The notes under the pieces were generated by a model, which worked only from the letters and a program-made list of their open reading frames with translations, was not told the origin of the DNA and ran no database searches. DNA of 64,000 bases, taken from NCBI GenBank assembly GCA_009746045.1, contig RPFO01000163.1, positions 173,358 to 237,357 on the forward strand, given 5' to 3'. The DNA is from Mesostigma viride (lineage: Eukaryota; Streptophyta; Mesostigmatophyceae; Mesostigmatales; Mesostigmataceae). This document shows positions 1-9,862 of this stretch, one piece after another; within the stretch, counting starts at the first letter, position 1; each line of letters starts with the position of its first letter. The position numbers and the translations under genes were made by a program.

Positions 1-1640
1 CCATGCCACACAAACATCATCATACCAGCAGGATGAGGGATGGTGAAGAAACAAGGGTCAATATCATCATACTGGGCCCCCAGCTTCAGGAAGACCTCTT
101 GGGCAGACAGCCTAAAAATTTTAGGTGCTGACTGAAGCCCTTCTACCCCCAAGTTAGGCCTTAGATGAGGTTCCTTGATGTCCCCAGACCAGACTTTGGG
201 AGTGTTTACCACATAGACTTGACCCCTCCACACCTTTTGGGCTATGTCAGGGTTGCCTTTAAGGAAGGCACGCTTAATGTCAGTGGCTTTACACACGTAG
301 TCCTTACCAGCATTCAGATGGTGAAGGAAAGTGGCCAACAGGACCTTAAGAGACGTCTGCTGAATACCAGGGGTATACAGTTCAGCCTCTGTTAGCTCAG
401 TGGAGCCCCTGAACTCCGTGACACAAGGTCTGGCATGAAAAATGGGAGGTGTCCCATCTGCCTGGGGTTTATGCTTGCAGACAAACTTCAGTCTGAGCTT
501 TCTGGCCCCTTGTGGCAGTGCCTCAATCGGTGTTACAGGTGGTACCTGGGACTTACTACGTGGATCAGGACAAACCCATTCCTCTCTAGCCCTGTTAAAG
601 GCTTCCATCCATTTCAGAAAACCAATCTGCGTTTGACAGTCTTTGACCACATCATCATAGGACAAGGGAGACATGGACGCTATGTCCCATCTACCAAGCC
701 CAAACGCAGAGGGGTGTAGCTTCTGAGAATGAATGAGGGAATCAACACAGGGTTCCTGACCTGGGAGGTATTTTATGTTGACAGCATTGATGGCTGCTTC
801 CAGGCCATCACTGATCTGTGTTAAAGGAATTTTGAAATGGTCCAGGGTGACCTGCCCCACCCCAGTCACGCTCAACCTCCCAGCTGAGATGACTACTCCA
901 GGGTATGAGACAAATGGTTCCCCCAGCAGTGCATTCCCCTTGTAGCCCTCTACTACCTGGAAGGGAGTGGGCACACCCAGAATGGGAATTAGCACTTGGC
1001 CTTTGACTGCCATTTTTGTTTTGCCTGAAAAATCTGACACTCTAGCCCAGGGCGAGCGTTGCAGACTTAGGCCAGATACAGCTTGTGCACTGATGATGCT
1101 CACCTGTGCCTGTGTGTCTACTGCCAGAATACTGGGATCCTGGTTAGATTCACCCACAGCATTGACTTGTGCTGCACCTGCTGCCATTTGTGCCTTGGCA
1201 GTGTGTGCTCTATGTAGAGCTTTTAGAGCCTCAGCAAATTTATTCCTGGGGACAACAGGATCTGCTGCTTCGCGTGGCTGTTCCTGAGATGAGGGAGGAG
1301 CGACCTGCTGCTCATCCAGTGCACGTTCCTCCTGCCCAGTTGGACCAGTGGGCTGTGGTGGGGCTGCACCACTGAGGAACACAGGAGCGTCTATGGTTGT
1401 GTTGCTTGCATCAGCTATGTCCCTAGCCAATTCACTGGGTGAGACCAACCCACCAGACTGAGGCTCTGAATCCATGTCCAAGAATTCTACCCCTGACACG
1501 TCTGCCAAAGGAGGGTAATAAAGCTTCAGTCTATGCTTGCCAACCATTCGCTCTCTGTGATGCTGAATAGTCACCGTGTCACCTGTTTCTGACAACCTGA
1601 TGATTTCAGCTGGACCATGCCATCTACCAGAGTGGGCTTT
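1..1640 (-). pseudogene. pol: pol fragment: retropepsin-like block and N-terminal reverse transcriptase (element 1)
   Basis: This minus-strand frame stays open from about 1640 to the window edge and has no start of its own because it continues the integrase after a frameshift near 1645. First comes an SH3-like integrase tail (about 1500-1600). Then a retropepsin-like block: VDTQAQVSII at about 1093-1122, an SDFSG motif, and EGYKGNALLG at about 918-960. The copia-type reverse transcriptase follows: the VTEF(R)G region, and TDIKRAFLKGN at about 250-285, the counterpart of the first catalytic Asp block. The YxDD motif and RNase H lie outside the window. The protease-like block has D-T-Q where D-T/S-G is usual. 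Confidence 0.75.
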
Positions 1641-2442
1641 GTTCCCTTCCCCTCCCTATAGTAGAGTACCTGATCCCCCACTTCAAACACAGGCCTGGCA
1701 TTACTTTTATCCTTTTTTGCCAGCAACTTGGCCAAGTGTTGCCTTTGCGTGTTGTAGTGGTCTAGTACCTCCTGAGAGTAGCTACCTGATTGCAGGCCAA
1801 TTGATGTGATTTCACCAAAAGGAGAAGACATGAGGGGTTTGGTGTTCAGAGTTCTGCACACCTCAGCTGCCCACGCTGTCCTATCAGCATAGCTCCCAGA
1901 CTCTGCTGTCCTGGACTCATTTTTCTTTATGAGGTCCCTGATAGCACGCATGGTACGTTCAATCATCCCCTGGCGTTCATGATCTTGAGCCCCAGCAATG
2001 TCTATCTTGGGCAGATCAGGATAATCTTGTATCCACGTGAACTGCTGATCCAGCATTAGTTTTTCCTGAGGATGATACCGTGCTAGTGCAATCAGCAGGG
2101 CTCTGTGCAGTTGTTCATTGGCCATGCCTGGCAAGGGTTCTATCACCACAAACCTAGACCAGGCATCTTTTAGGACCAAGTAATACACCGTGTCCTTCAC
2201 CAGTGTATCACATCCCCTACTAGCTTTCCTCTAGCCAGTGGTGGGGTGGCCACATGCCATCTCTTGGGTTTAGGTGCATGCAGTTGGCACGCTTCACAGT
2301 GCTTCCTGACATGCCTGCACATCTGTTCCAGGTCACGGCCATCAATTTTGTTGGCCAGCCTTTCTGCCACTGCCTCATGCCCCATTGCCTTGTGTAGCTG
2401 TTGGGCTAACCTGGCATAGGATAACCTTATCTGCTGCTGCAT
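1571..2442 (-). pseudogene. Integrase (element 1), frameshifted
   Basis: Two overlapping minus-strand frames form one integrase. Residues from 2442 hold an HHCC zinc-binding module (HKAMGH, then CRHVRKHCEAC). After a frame change near 2200 the DDE catalytic core follows: a VVIEPLPGM strand region, the second Asp in LMLDQQF, and Glu in HERQGMIERT, 29 residues later. It ends at a stop at 1571 in an SH3-like tail (VGDQVLYYREG). The Asp-Glu spacing is shorter than the classic 35. It would insert the cDNA of the element. Confidence 0.75.
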
Positions 2443-2582
2443 CTAAGGAGGCTATAGTGGGATCTTGGGCCACCTGTGCTAACGTCATGTCATAAGCCAG
2501 GTCCCAATCCACTTCCTCACTGTCAGGCAACACAGAGCAAATAGAAGGTACACGGCCATTGAGAAACCAGGGTACAGGAGAC

Positions 2583-3416
2583 TTACAGTCGTCCTGAGTG
2601 CTGGCTTGTTTGTTGGGGCGCCCCGTTGAGGCTCCCTTCCTGGGCTTGTTGCAGCGTCCCCCTGCAGGTAACGGGTGGCGGGGCTCCCAGCAACCTGGGC
2701 ACATCCACATCAGATCCAAGTTCGGGTTTGCCCTTCCAGCAATCATCCCTCTCATGCCCCTTGCATGAGCACCTGGTGCAGTACAGGGTGGAGTCATGAG
2801 GCTTACCTTTCTGACTAGGCCCCTGGGAGGGCCCTGCCTTACTGCCTGGGTTCCCCTTTCCCCCCTTGTCTGATTTCCCCTGCTGCTTGGATGACCCCCC
2901 TGACTTCTTACCTTGCTGGGGACCCTTGAACACCGCCTTGACCTGAGCTACCACCTCCTTGATGAGCTTCTTCCTGCTAGGACCTGCACCGTCCTGACCA
3001 CCCCCCCCTTGGACCTTGTTAACCTTGGGTTCCTTGACAGTTGAGAAAGGTTCTAGGCTCTGCTGAATGAACAACATGGCCCCCCTAAAATCATCCCACT
3101 TGTCTTTAAGGCCAGCCAGCAGAACTGCATTGGTGTTCTTGTCCAGCTCAGCTTTGGTGAGCCACTGATGGATCAGGTACTTAGAGTTGAGTTTCTTCAA
3201 CTCCTCGTCCCTGTCTATGTACAGGACAAACTGTTTGTTGTCACGTACGTAGTCAGACTTGTTGACTTTGTACGAGGCCAACCAGTTGAACCCCTTGAGA
3301 GCCTGCAGGTGTTCACCCTTGGTCAACAGCCCTTTTAGGTCTGCTATGAATTCTTTGAAGATTTGCACCTCCTCAGCCCCAGGTGTGCTAGCCCTCCTCT
3401 CATACATCTGGACCAT
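2583..3416 (-). CDS. gag: Gag-like protein with CCHC zinc knuckle (element 1)
   Basis: 277 residues, minus strand. The N-terminal half is alpha-helical and has a gag-like pattern (FKEFIADLKGLL, EELKKLNSKYLIHQWL). It is followed by a Lys/Gly/Gln-rich basic linker and a zinc knuckle CTRCSCKGHERDDC that fits C-x2-C-x4-H-x4-C, at about 2739-2780. The role inferred is the capsid/nucleocapsid of the element. The ORF is followed, in other frames, by a segment (2375-2580) leading into the integrase. The 277-residue ORF is intact and slightly shorter than the gag of element B. Confidence 0.75.
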   Translation of the reverse strand: MVQMYERRASTPGAEEVQIFKEFIADLKGLLTKGEHLQALKGFNWLASYKVNKSDYVRDNKQFVLYIDRDEELKKLNSKYLIHQWLTKAELDKNTNAVLLAGLKDKWDDFRGAMLFIQQSLEPFSTVKEPKVNKVQGGGGQDGAGPSRKKLIKEVVAQVKAVFKGPQQGKKSGGSSKQQGKSDKGGKGNPGSKAGPSQGPSQKGKPHDSTLYCTRCSCKGHERDDCWKGKPELGSDVDVPRLLGAPPPVTCRGTLQQAQEGSLNGAPQQTSQHSGRL

Positions 3417-3937
3417 TCACATCAAATTTTTCCCGCGGAGAGCCGGCCGGAAAAATCTTTCCGACTTGCCCGACTGAGCTGGACGGTACGGACCAAATTT
3501 CGGTGCAAATTGTGGCCAAAAAGCTATGTCGGCTGATTTAATGGCGGTGACCTTGATGGAGGCATTTAAGCATTATTAACGCTGGAAAATTTTGCTGCAC
3601 ATGCTTCGAGATATGCGATCGCTCATGATATTTTTTTTCCTATTTTACCGACGTGCTGCAAGCTGAAAAAAATATTCGCGCGGGGGTGGGTACGAGCCTG
3701 CCGACCCTTTTGCGGGCTGCTGTCCGCAGATGCAAAAAAGTACACCATCGCGGTAGCCCAGCCTCCACGGGGCTCGCGTGCGATAAGAGCGAATTTCTCT
3801 TCGTTGGTAAGTCTATTTTAGCGTTACCACGAGCTTTTCCCGAAAATTTTTCAGTTCGGTTAATTTCCTCGTTAAATCTGCTAGTGGGTGCTTCGGAGCT
3901 CTAAAAACCCTGAAATCCACCGGCCCCCCCCCCCCCG
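3417..3937. other. Intergenic stretch, no gene seen
   Basis: About 520 bases upstream (in minus sense) of the element 1 gag. It has short GC-rich inverted motifs and a run of 13 C at about 3924-3936. I find no coding signal and no match to the LTRs elsewhere in this window. It could be the 5' untranslated region or LTR of element 1. Confidence 0.4.
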
Positions 3938-4520
3938 ATGCTTCATTGTATTGCTCAGATCATCATGAATTCGACGGAAGGCAACCTGCGCTATTGCTAC
4001 CGGTGTGACAAGCTACGACGGCGCACCTCAGATGGCGATCTCACGTATGGCGGCCTGCCCCGCACGATTCACACCAGCAAGTGCGTAAACTGCCACTTAA
4101 AGCTGCAGAATTTTTGCGCTGTCAACATCCGCCCGTGGCAGGTCTTGTACAATCTTAAGGCGGCTGCTGCCATGGGATGGAAACCGTTTGCGAACAAATA
4201 TTTTGTTATCTCTCCTTGCCCCCGTGAGGCGTTTGATACAATGTTCAAGCACGTAGGGGAGGGCGCAGCCGATCAGCCGCAGGGAAGGTGCCATGGCAAC
4301 TTCAAGGAAAATGCAACGAAGGCCAAGCGCGTGTTAACGGATTTTAACGTAATAGAATACCTGTTGAGGGAAGGTGACACCAGCAAGGTAGCCACAGTGT
4401 GGGCAGGGGCTAGGGTGATGGTGGATAGCACTCTTTCTGTTATTGTGCCCCCCTTAACAGCCACCTGGGCATCCACTTCCCATGGAGAGTGCTCCCTCAA
4501 GATAACATTTTCTACCATGG
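3938..4520 (+). CDS. Hypothetical Cys-rich protein, 5' part
   Basis: An open plus-strand frame with two candidate starts (3938, or 3965 at MNSTEG). The first 60 residues contain CYRC and CVNC pairs separated by about 30 residues, a possible zinc ribbon. Next is a non-repetitive stretch (RPWQVLYNLKAAAAMGWKPF, FDTMFKHVGEG, VLTDFNVIEYLLREGD) with a balanced composition that looks genuinely coding. The frame then runs into the minisatellite, where coding becomes meaningless. A GTAGCC after GDTSK at about 4388 could be a splice donor, with the repeat lying in an intron and a basic tail (ASNKKGKTKG) at about 5750-5780 as a later exon; this is inference. No family recognised. Confidence 0.4.
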
Positions 4521-4524
4521 TCAT

Positions 4525-5735
4525 GCCCCCCCTCACACCTACGCATGCATGCCAGCCCCCCCCCACACCCACGCATGCATGCCATGCAGCCTCCCCCCAC
4601 ACCCACGCATGCATGCCAGCCCCCGCCACACCCACGCATGCATGCCAGCTCCCCCCCACACCCACACATGCATGCCAGCCCCCCCCAACACCCACGCATG
4701 CATGCTAGCCCCCCCCACACCCACACATGCATGCCAGCCCCCACACACACCCACGCATGCATGCCAGCCTCCCCACACACCCACGCATGCATGCCTGCCC
4801 CCCCCACACCCACGCATGCATGCCAGCCCCCCTACCCACACCCACGCATGCACGCCAGCCCCCCACACCCACGCACGCATGCCAGCCTCCCCACACACCC
4901 ACGCATGCATGCTAGCCCCCCCCCCACACACGCATGCATGCCAGCCCCCCCACACCCACGCATGCATGCCAGCCCCCCCCCACATTCATGCACGCATGCC
5001 AGCCCCCCCCACACCCACGCATGCATGCCAGCCCCCACCCACACCCGCGCATGCATGCATGCCAGCCCCCACCCACACCCGCGCATGCATGCATGCCAGC
5101 CCCGCCCCACACCCACGAATGCATGCCAGCCTCCCCCACACCCACGCATGCATGCCAGCTCCCCCACACACCCACGCATGCATGCCAGCCCCCTCCCCCA
5201 CCCACGCATGCATGCTAGCCCCCCCCACACCCACGAATGCATGCCAGCCCCCCCACACACCCACGCACGCATGCCAACCCCCACACACACCCACGCATGC
5301 ATGCCAGTCCCCCCCTTACACACTCATGCATGCCAGCGCCCCCCACACGCACGCATGCATGCCAGCCCCCCCACACCCACGCATGCATGCCAGCCCCCCC
5401 CCACACCCACGCATTCATGCCACCCCCACACACACCCACGCATGCATGCTAGCCCCCCCCACACCCACGCATGCATGCCAGCCCCCCCGCACACCCACGC
5501 ATGCATGCCAGGCCCCCCCACACCCACGCATGCATGCCAGCCCCCCCCACACCCACGCATGCATGCCAGCCCCCCCACACCCTCGCATGCATGCCAGCTC
5601 CCCCCCCCCCCCACGCATGCATACCAGCCCCCCCAGACACCCACGCATGCATGCCAGCCCCCCCCACACCCACGCATGCATGCCAGGTCCCCCCACACCC
5701 ACGCATGCATGCCAGCCCCCCCACATCCACGCATG
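4525..5735. repeat. Minisatellite, ~27-31 bp unit rich in GCATGCATGCC and C-tracts
   Basis: About 40 imperfect copies of a unit reading roughly CACACCCACGCATGC followed by ATGCCAGCCCC. Each unit has an overlapping GCATGC palindrome and a run of 5-9 C. Unit length varies mainly in the C-run and by ACAC additions. All frames on both strands are nearly stop-free, so long Pro/His/Ala/Cys or Gly/Trp/His ORFs appear; they are compositional. Confidence 0.95.
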
Positions 5736-6719
5736 TGGATGGGCGCCTGGCCTCGAACAAGAAGGGCAAGACCAAGGGTGTGCTGCTGCAAGTAGTGACA
5801 ATGGAGCAGCGCAGGACTCAACTAGATCACATGCCAGGCCTCCAGCGCAGCCCAAGTAGGAGAGAGAGGCAGACGATAAAGCGGCAGCGGGCTGTACGCT
5901 GCATGTTTTATTTACCAAGTGACTGGTGTTTTATGCATAGCATTTAGAACATTTACGAGCTTGTTCACACCTTGATTGTACAACTTAGGACATTGTATCA
6001 TAATTGATGTTGTCAACATCATTCGCCATGTTCAATCCATATAATATGTGTCCAAGTGACCATTAATGCTGCCATATGTCAACTGATGGTATGTTTAACG
6101 TTGGTTTAGGAACTGAGATTTGGCATTGTCATCATGACATGGATTCGAATTCAATGTGTCTGCAAGTTTTGGGTCAAGTGGAATCATATTGGATGCAATC
6201 TGCATGATTTGACTTATGCAAAATGAAAGAAATGAGCAAAAACTGCATTTTTTATGCTATTGACTGTCACAAATAGGTCTATAGGTGACCTCAACCTTGG
6301 TGCATGCTTTACCTGGCCTTTGTAAATTATGCATTTAAGTTGTGTGCCTTGTTTGAAATGGTTATGGCCCTCTTGGATGTAAAAAACTAGTGAAATGGTA
6401 ATAAAATTGACTTTTTATGCTGTCAAACGTCACCAACATGTTGAAGGTGGGGTGCAAACTGAGACTTCACAATGTCATCATGATGGAGGACCATAATTCA
6501 GTTTGCATGCAAGTTTCTGGGTCAATGGAATAAAATTTGATGTTGATTGCTTGCCTCCATATGTGCAAAAATGTCAAAAACCATGTACCTTATGCTGTTA
6601 TACGTCACAGTTAACCTTGCCAGGGTTGTCCGATGACCCCCAATTTTGGGGGGTAAACACTACCATATATGTGCTCGCTTGGGCCCAAAACCTGGGTTCA
6701 ACATGTTTTAGCAAGCCAG
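5736..6719. repeat. AT-rich spacer with a degenerate ~170-bp tandem repeat
   Basis: After a short basic open frame to 5947 the DNA is AT-rich. From about 6030 to 6620 recurring blocks near 6065, 6245, 6409 and 6583 share a TATGCTGT(C/T)A-like core followed by CGTCAC or TGTCAC, plus a repeated TGTCATCATGA and GCAAGTTT(T/C)TGGGTCAA. This indicates three to four diverged copies of a unit of about 165-175 bp. No gene is supported here. Confidence 0.5.
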
Positions 6720-8726
6720 TCAAATAATTTTTTGGCCAGAAAGTGCCAAAAAAATTTGATGTGTTTGTTTTATGCTAGGTGCAGATTGGTGGATCGTGTT
6801 AGACACCCTGAGAGCAGGAAACCAATCACGGATGTTATCATGGGACCAGGAATGTTCTATCTTGAAAAGAAACTCAAGTGCATCCTCCTGCACAAATCCC
6901 TCAGCTAGACCTGGGAAGGTAATCCTATCTTCCCTACGGGATGCATCAAACCTGGGTCGCTGTGGTACAGCGACAGTCGCTTGTGGTTGAGGTTGCTGCT
7001 GCTGCTGCTGCTGCTGCTGCGGTTGCTGTTGCTGATGACAGTTGCCGCTGCTGCTGCTGCTGCTGTTGATGCTGAGGCTGCTGCTGCTGCTGGGTTGTCG
7101 CTCCAGCGTTGCTGCCGCCCGCCATACCCCCGGTGCTTGCTGGTGCCCCTCCCCCTGGTGCTCCCCCGTCCTTCCCCTCGTCACCATCCTCCTCTGGATG
7201 CGACCGCTGGGGCGTAGACGATGGTCCACACCCCTCCTGCCACTTTCCTTGGCGGACCCGCTTGGCGGCCCTCAGCAGTTGCTCTACTGCCTCTGCTGCC
7301 CGCGCCCGCTTGGTCGGGTTGGCCTCCGCTGCGTCCAGCTCCTGGTGGAGTAGTGCAGCGATGCGGTCCAGCTCCAGGTCCGTGTCGGTCTGCAAAGTGT
7401 ATTTGGGTGTGGGGGGTGGGGGGTGGGGTGTGTCTGCACCAGCGCGAACACGCTCACGCGCGTTTAACAAGGCCGCTCCTCGCTGAGCCCTTGCTGGCTG
7501 TGGGGTGCGCATGAATTCCAATACCGCGTCCTCAGGCAGCGGCTCATGTGGCGCCAGACCACGCTCAAAACGGATGGCGTCTCCGAATTCACCCTGCAGA
7601 GCCCAGGTCCTGGCCGCCTCCTGATACCTGCGAAGAGCCCTCTCCTCCTTACGCATGCGCCTGTCTAGGGCGCGTGCGTTCCGCCTGCTCTTCCTCGCCA
7701 GCCTGGCCTCCTGCTCCCTCCTCGCCGGGCCCACCATCGCTGCCAGTGTCGCCTCCGACCTCTTCATTGCCGCGTCCAGACGCGCCTGATGCCGCCGGGT
7801 CTTCTCCGTGGCATCGTGCGCCTTCGCACGAAGTCGCTTCAGCTCGCGATGCTGCGCCTCCCTGGCTGCACGCTCCCTAGCCAAACTGTTCTCAGCCATG
7901 GACCGCACCATTGCCCTCTTTGCCTTCCGCTGGCAATGCCTGGTGTACTCGATCTTGGCCAGGCGCTCGGCCTCTACCATAGCCGGGTCCATCAAAACCA
8001 GCACCTCTGACCCTGGTCTCCGGGCTGCATCTCCACCGATGAGTCGGTCTCCTGCAACACATCCCCAGCCCTGCGCCGGAAGTTGCGCGCTGTGCGCCTG
8101 TGCGCAAAGGTGTAGAGCTCGTTCTTCTTGCGGAGAACGTAGGGAGGCGCTTCGCGCGCACCTTCCGCGCGCAGGCCTGCCCTGGCCACGCGATCCCGCT
8201 CCTGCTGCCGCTCCGCGAGCAACCGGGCTGTCCTGTCCATCTCAGTCTCCGCCCGCAGCTGAGCCTCGCGCTGAGCCTCCAGCTCGCGCTGCTGCTCCAA
8301 CTCTCTGCGGAGCTGGGCCTCCTGCCGAAGGCGCTCTGCCTCCCGGCGGAGCATCGCCTCTCTCTGCTCCCTGTCCTCAGGCAGCTCAAGATCGACTAGG
8401 TCTTCGTCCTCGTCGTATCCATCCGACGGGACATCCCCCAGCACCTGCACCAACCTCCCCGGCCCCGTAACCATCTCGGGTGCCGTGGGCTGCCCTTCAG
8501 CCGGTGGTGCGTTGGGGCGCCAGACATTGTATATCGGCGGCTTCGCCGCCAGCCGATCCAGGTACCGCGGGTCCTCGTCCGAAGACGAGCGACCACTGCC
8601 GGCATCGCTGCCAGCGTGATCATCCCTACCCTGCCGGCCCCGCACTGCCGCCCGGTAGTCCAAATCTTCGGACGACGGGGATAGGCTTGACTCCGAAGAG
8701 CCCTCGCGATCAGAAACGTTCGACAT
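6720..8726 (-). pseudogene. ORF1-C: acidic / coiled-coil / Gln-rich protein with gag-like C-terminus
   Basis: Three minus-strand frames join into one long protein. From ATG 8726: an acidic Ser-rich head (MSNVSDREGSSESS), then from about 8400 a long coiled coil of Arg/Glu/Gln heptads. A frame change near 8000 leads to a second basic coiled coil (EAERLAKIEYTRHCQRKAKR) to about 7530. Next come a Pro-rich linker, a Gly-rich stretch and a CAG/CTG tract coding polyGln (about 6995-7090). A second frame change there leads to a gag-like block (RPRFDASRREDRITFPGL, EDALEFLFKIEHSW) ending at 6720. Its position downstream of LTR-like DNA matches ORF1-A and ORF1-B, but sequence similarity to them is not obvious. 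Likely the structural gene of a third LTR element; function inferred. Confidence 0.5.
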
Positions 8727-9294
8727 TTTGGAATGATAAAGTAGTATTAAAACTGTGAGAGTTTTATAAATGCAAGTTAATGCACTCGTGCAATGGATGC
8801 GAACGTGTGTTTGATTATGCAATGGCTGGCATAATATCAATCCATGCAAGCTTGCCAAGCTGGATTGCATGGGCACGTAGGTTAGGGTAACCTAGCTATC
8901 CTGCACTAGTGCTAACCAATCAGGTGCTGGCTCCGTCCACCTAGATCTACTCCAGCTAGGACTGATACGATGCCTGCAGGCAGCGACTGCCTAGCAGCAC
9001 TACGTGGATGGTCCTGGACCTCCCCTAGGACCTCCGTACAGGACTAGCACTGCAACCACCTTGTGGTCTGCATCACAGCTCATAAACCCTACCACGTGAA
9101 TGCCCACGTGCGTGTGCCCTACATATCTCAGTGCTAATATCTAGCACCCACGTGCCCATCATGGCACGTGCGGATCTAAATCCTAGTAGAGATATGTCCA
9201 GTGTACTACACTACCGTCCATGTCCGTAGTCCACTTGGGAGACGGTGACAACGCCACGTGTACTGATAGTCTAGGCCTGAAGCCCTAGAATAAC
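8727..9294 (-). other. Possible LTR remnant upstream of ORF1-C
   Basis: About 570 bases without ORFs, rich in TCCTG, CACGTG and CTAG motifs like the LTRs of elements A and B, but not alignable to them by eye over long stretches. It lies where a 5' LTR would be for ORF1-C and abuts LTR copy A-left with no target duplication. Treated as a candidate LTR only. Confidence 0.3.
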
Positions 9295-9862
9295 TGTTGC
9301 CTTTATTAATAACAAGGAACACAGACGTAAGTCACGTCACTTCCAAGACTGCACGCAGCACAGACGACAGGGTCGCAGGGCCAAGAGAACGTGCACGCAA
9401 GAACTAGCGTCCCGGTGCTACCAAGTCACACATATAGGTTGCTAGGGACGCGTCCAAGTATTCAGCTGCCCTGTCACAGCTGAACTGTTAATCAATTGAT
9501 TACACAGACTCTGGCACGCCTTTGGCGCGGAGATCTATCAATTGTCCATACGGCTAGTCCTGTGGACCTATCCGTACACTACTCAGCATCAATTGTCTCA
9601 TAGGTCCTGGCGCGCTACAGCGCGCCTACCTATCAATTGACCATCAAGTCCTGTACAAGTCCTGTCAACGTCCTGCGGACTATCAAAGTGACACTTGTAC
9701 ATCCTGTGTCCGTACGCGCCCACAGTGGCGCGCCGGGTACTGTCGGCACAGCCTAGGAAACGTCATAACTTTTACGTTCCTTAACCAAATGAGGCGTTCA
9801 AGGTGCCGCTGGAAAGAGCGTAACAATCTCTATCCATCTAACGTAAATCCTTTACGTTAACT
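9295..9862 (-). repeat. LTR A, left (3') copy
   Basis: Direct repeat of 16318-16888. In minus sense it starts AGTTAACG and ends AATAAAGGCAACA, the AATAAA being a plausible polyadenylation signal. It contains several CAATTG palindromes and a GGCGCGC...GCGCGCC hairpin near 9612-9629. Compared with the right copy it has scattered substitutions and a 3-bp gap near 9665. Confidence 0.9.

Larger units (their letters stand above)
1..3416 (-). mobile_element. Copia-type LTR retrotransposon 1, partial
   Basis: Read on the minus strand this is gag, then integrase, then a retropepsin-like block, then the start of a copia-type (RVT_2-like) reverse transcriptase that runs off the left edge. No LTR is identifiable; about 500 bases upstream of gag (3417-3937) do not resemble the LTRs of elements A or B. 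At least three frame changes (near 2450, 2200 and 1645) break the polyprotein, so the copy is probably dead. Its integrase and retropepsin-like segments match those at 9852-11735 and 25486-29072 in order and in key motifs, so all three belong to one superfamily. Confidence 0.85.

Noticed and set aside
4489-5859. 456-codon ORF and many other long ORFs over the minisatellite on both strands
   Set aside because: All frames are open because the unit lacks stops; the proteins are simple Pro/His/Ala/Cys or Gly/Trp/His repeats.
7042-8470. Several plus-strand ORFs rich in Leu, Pro and Ala
   Set aside because: Shadows of the coiled-coil and polyGln coding on the minus strand.
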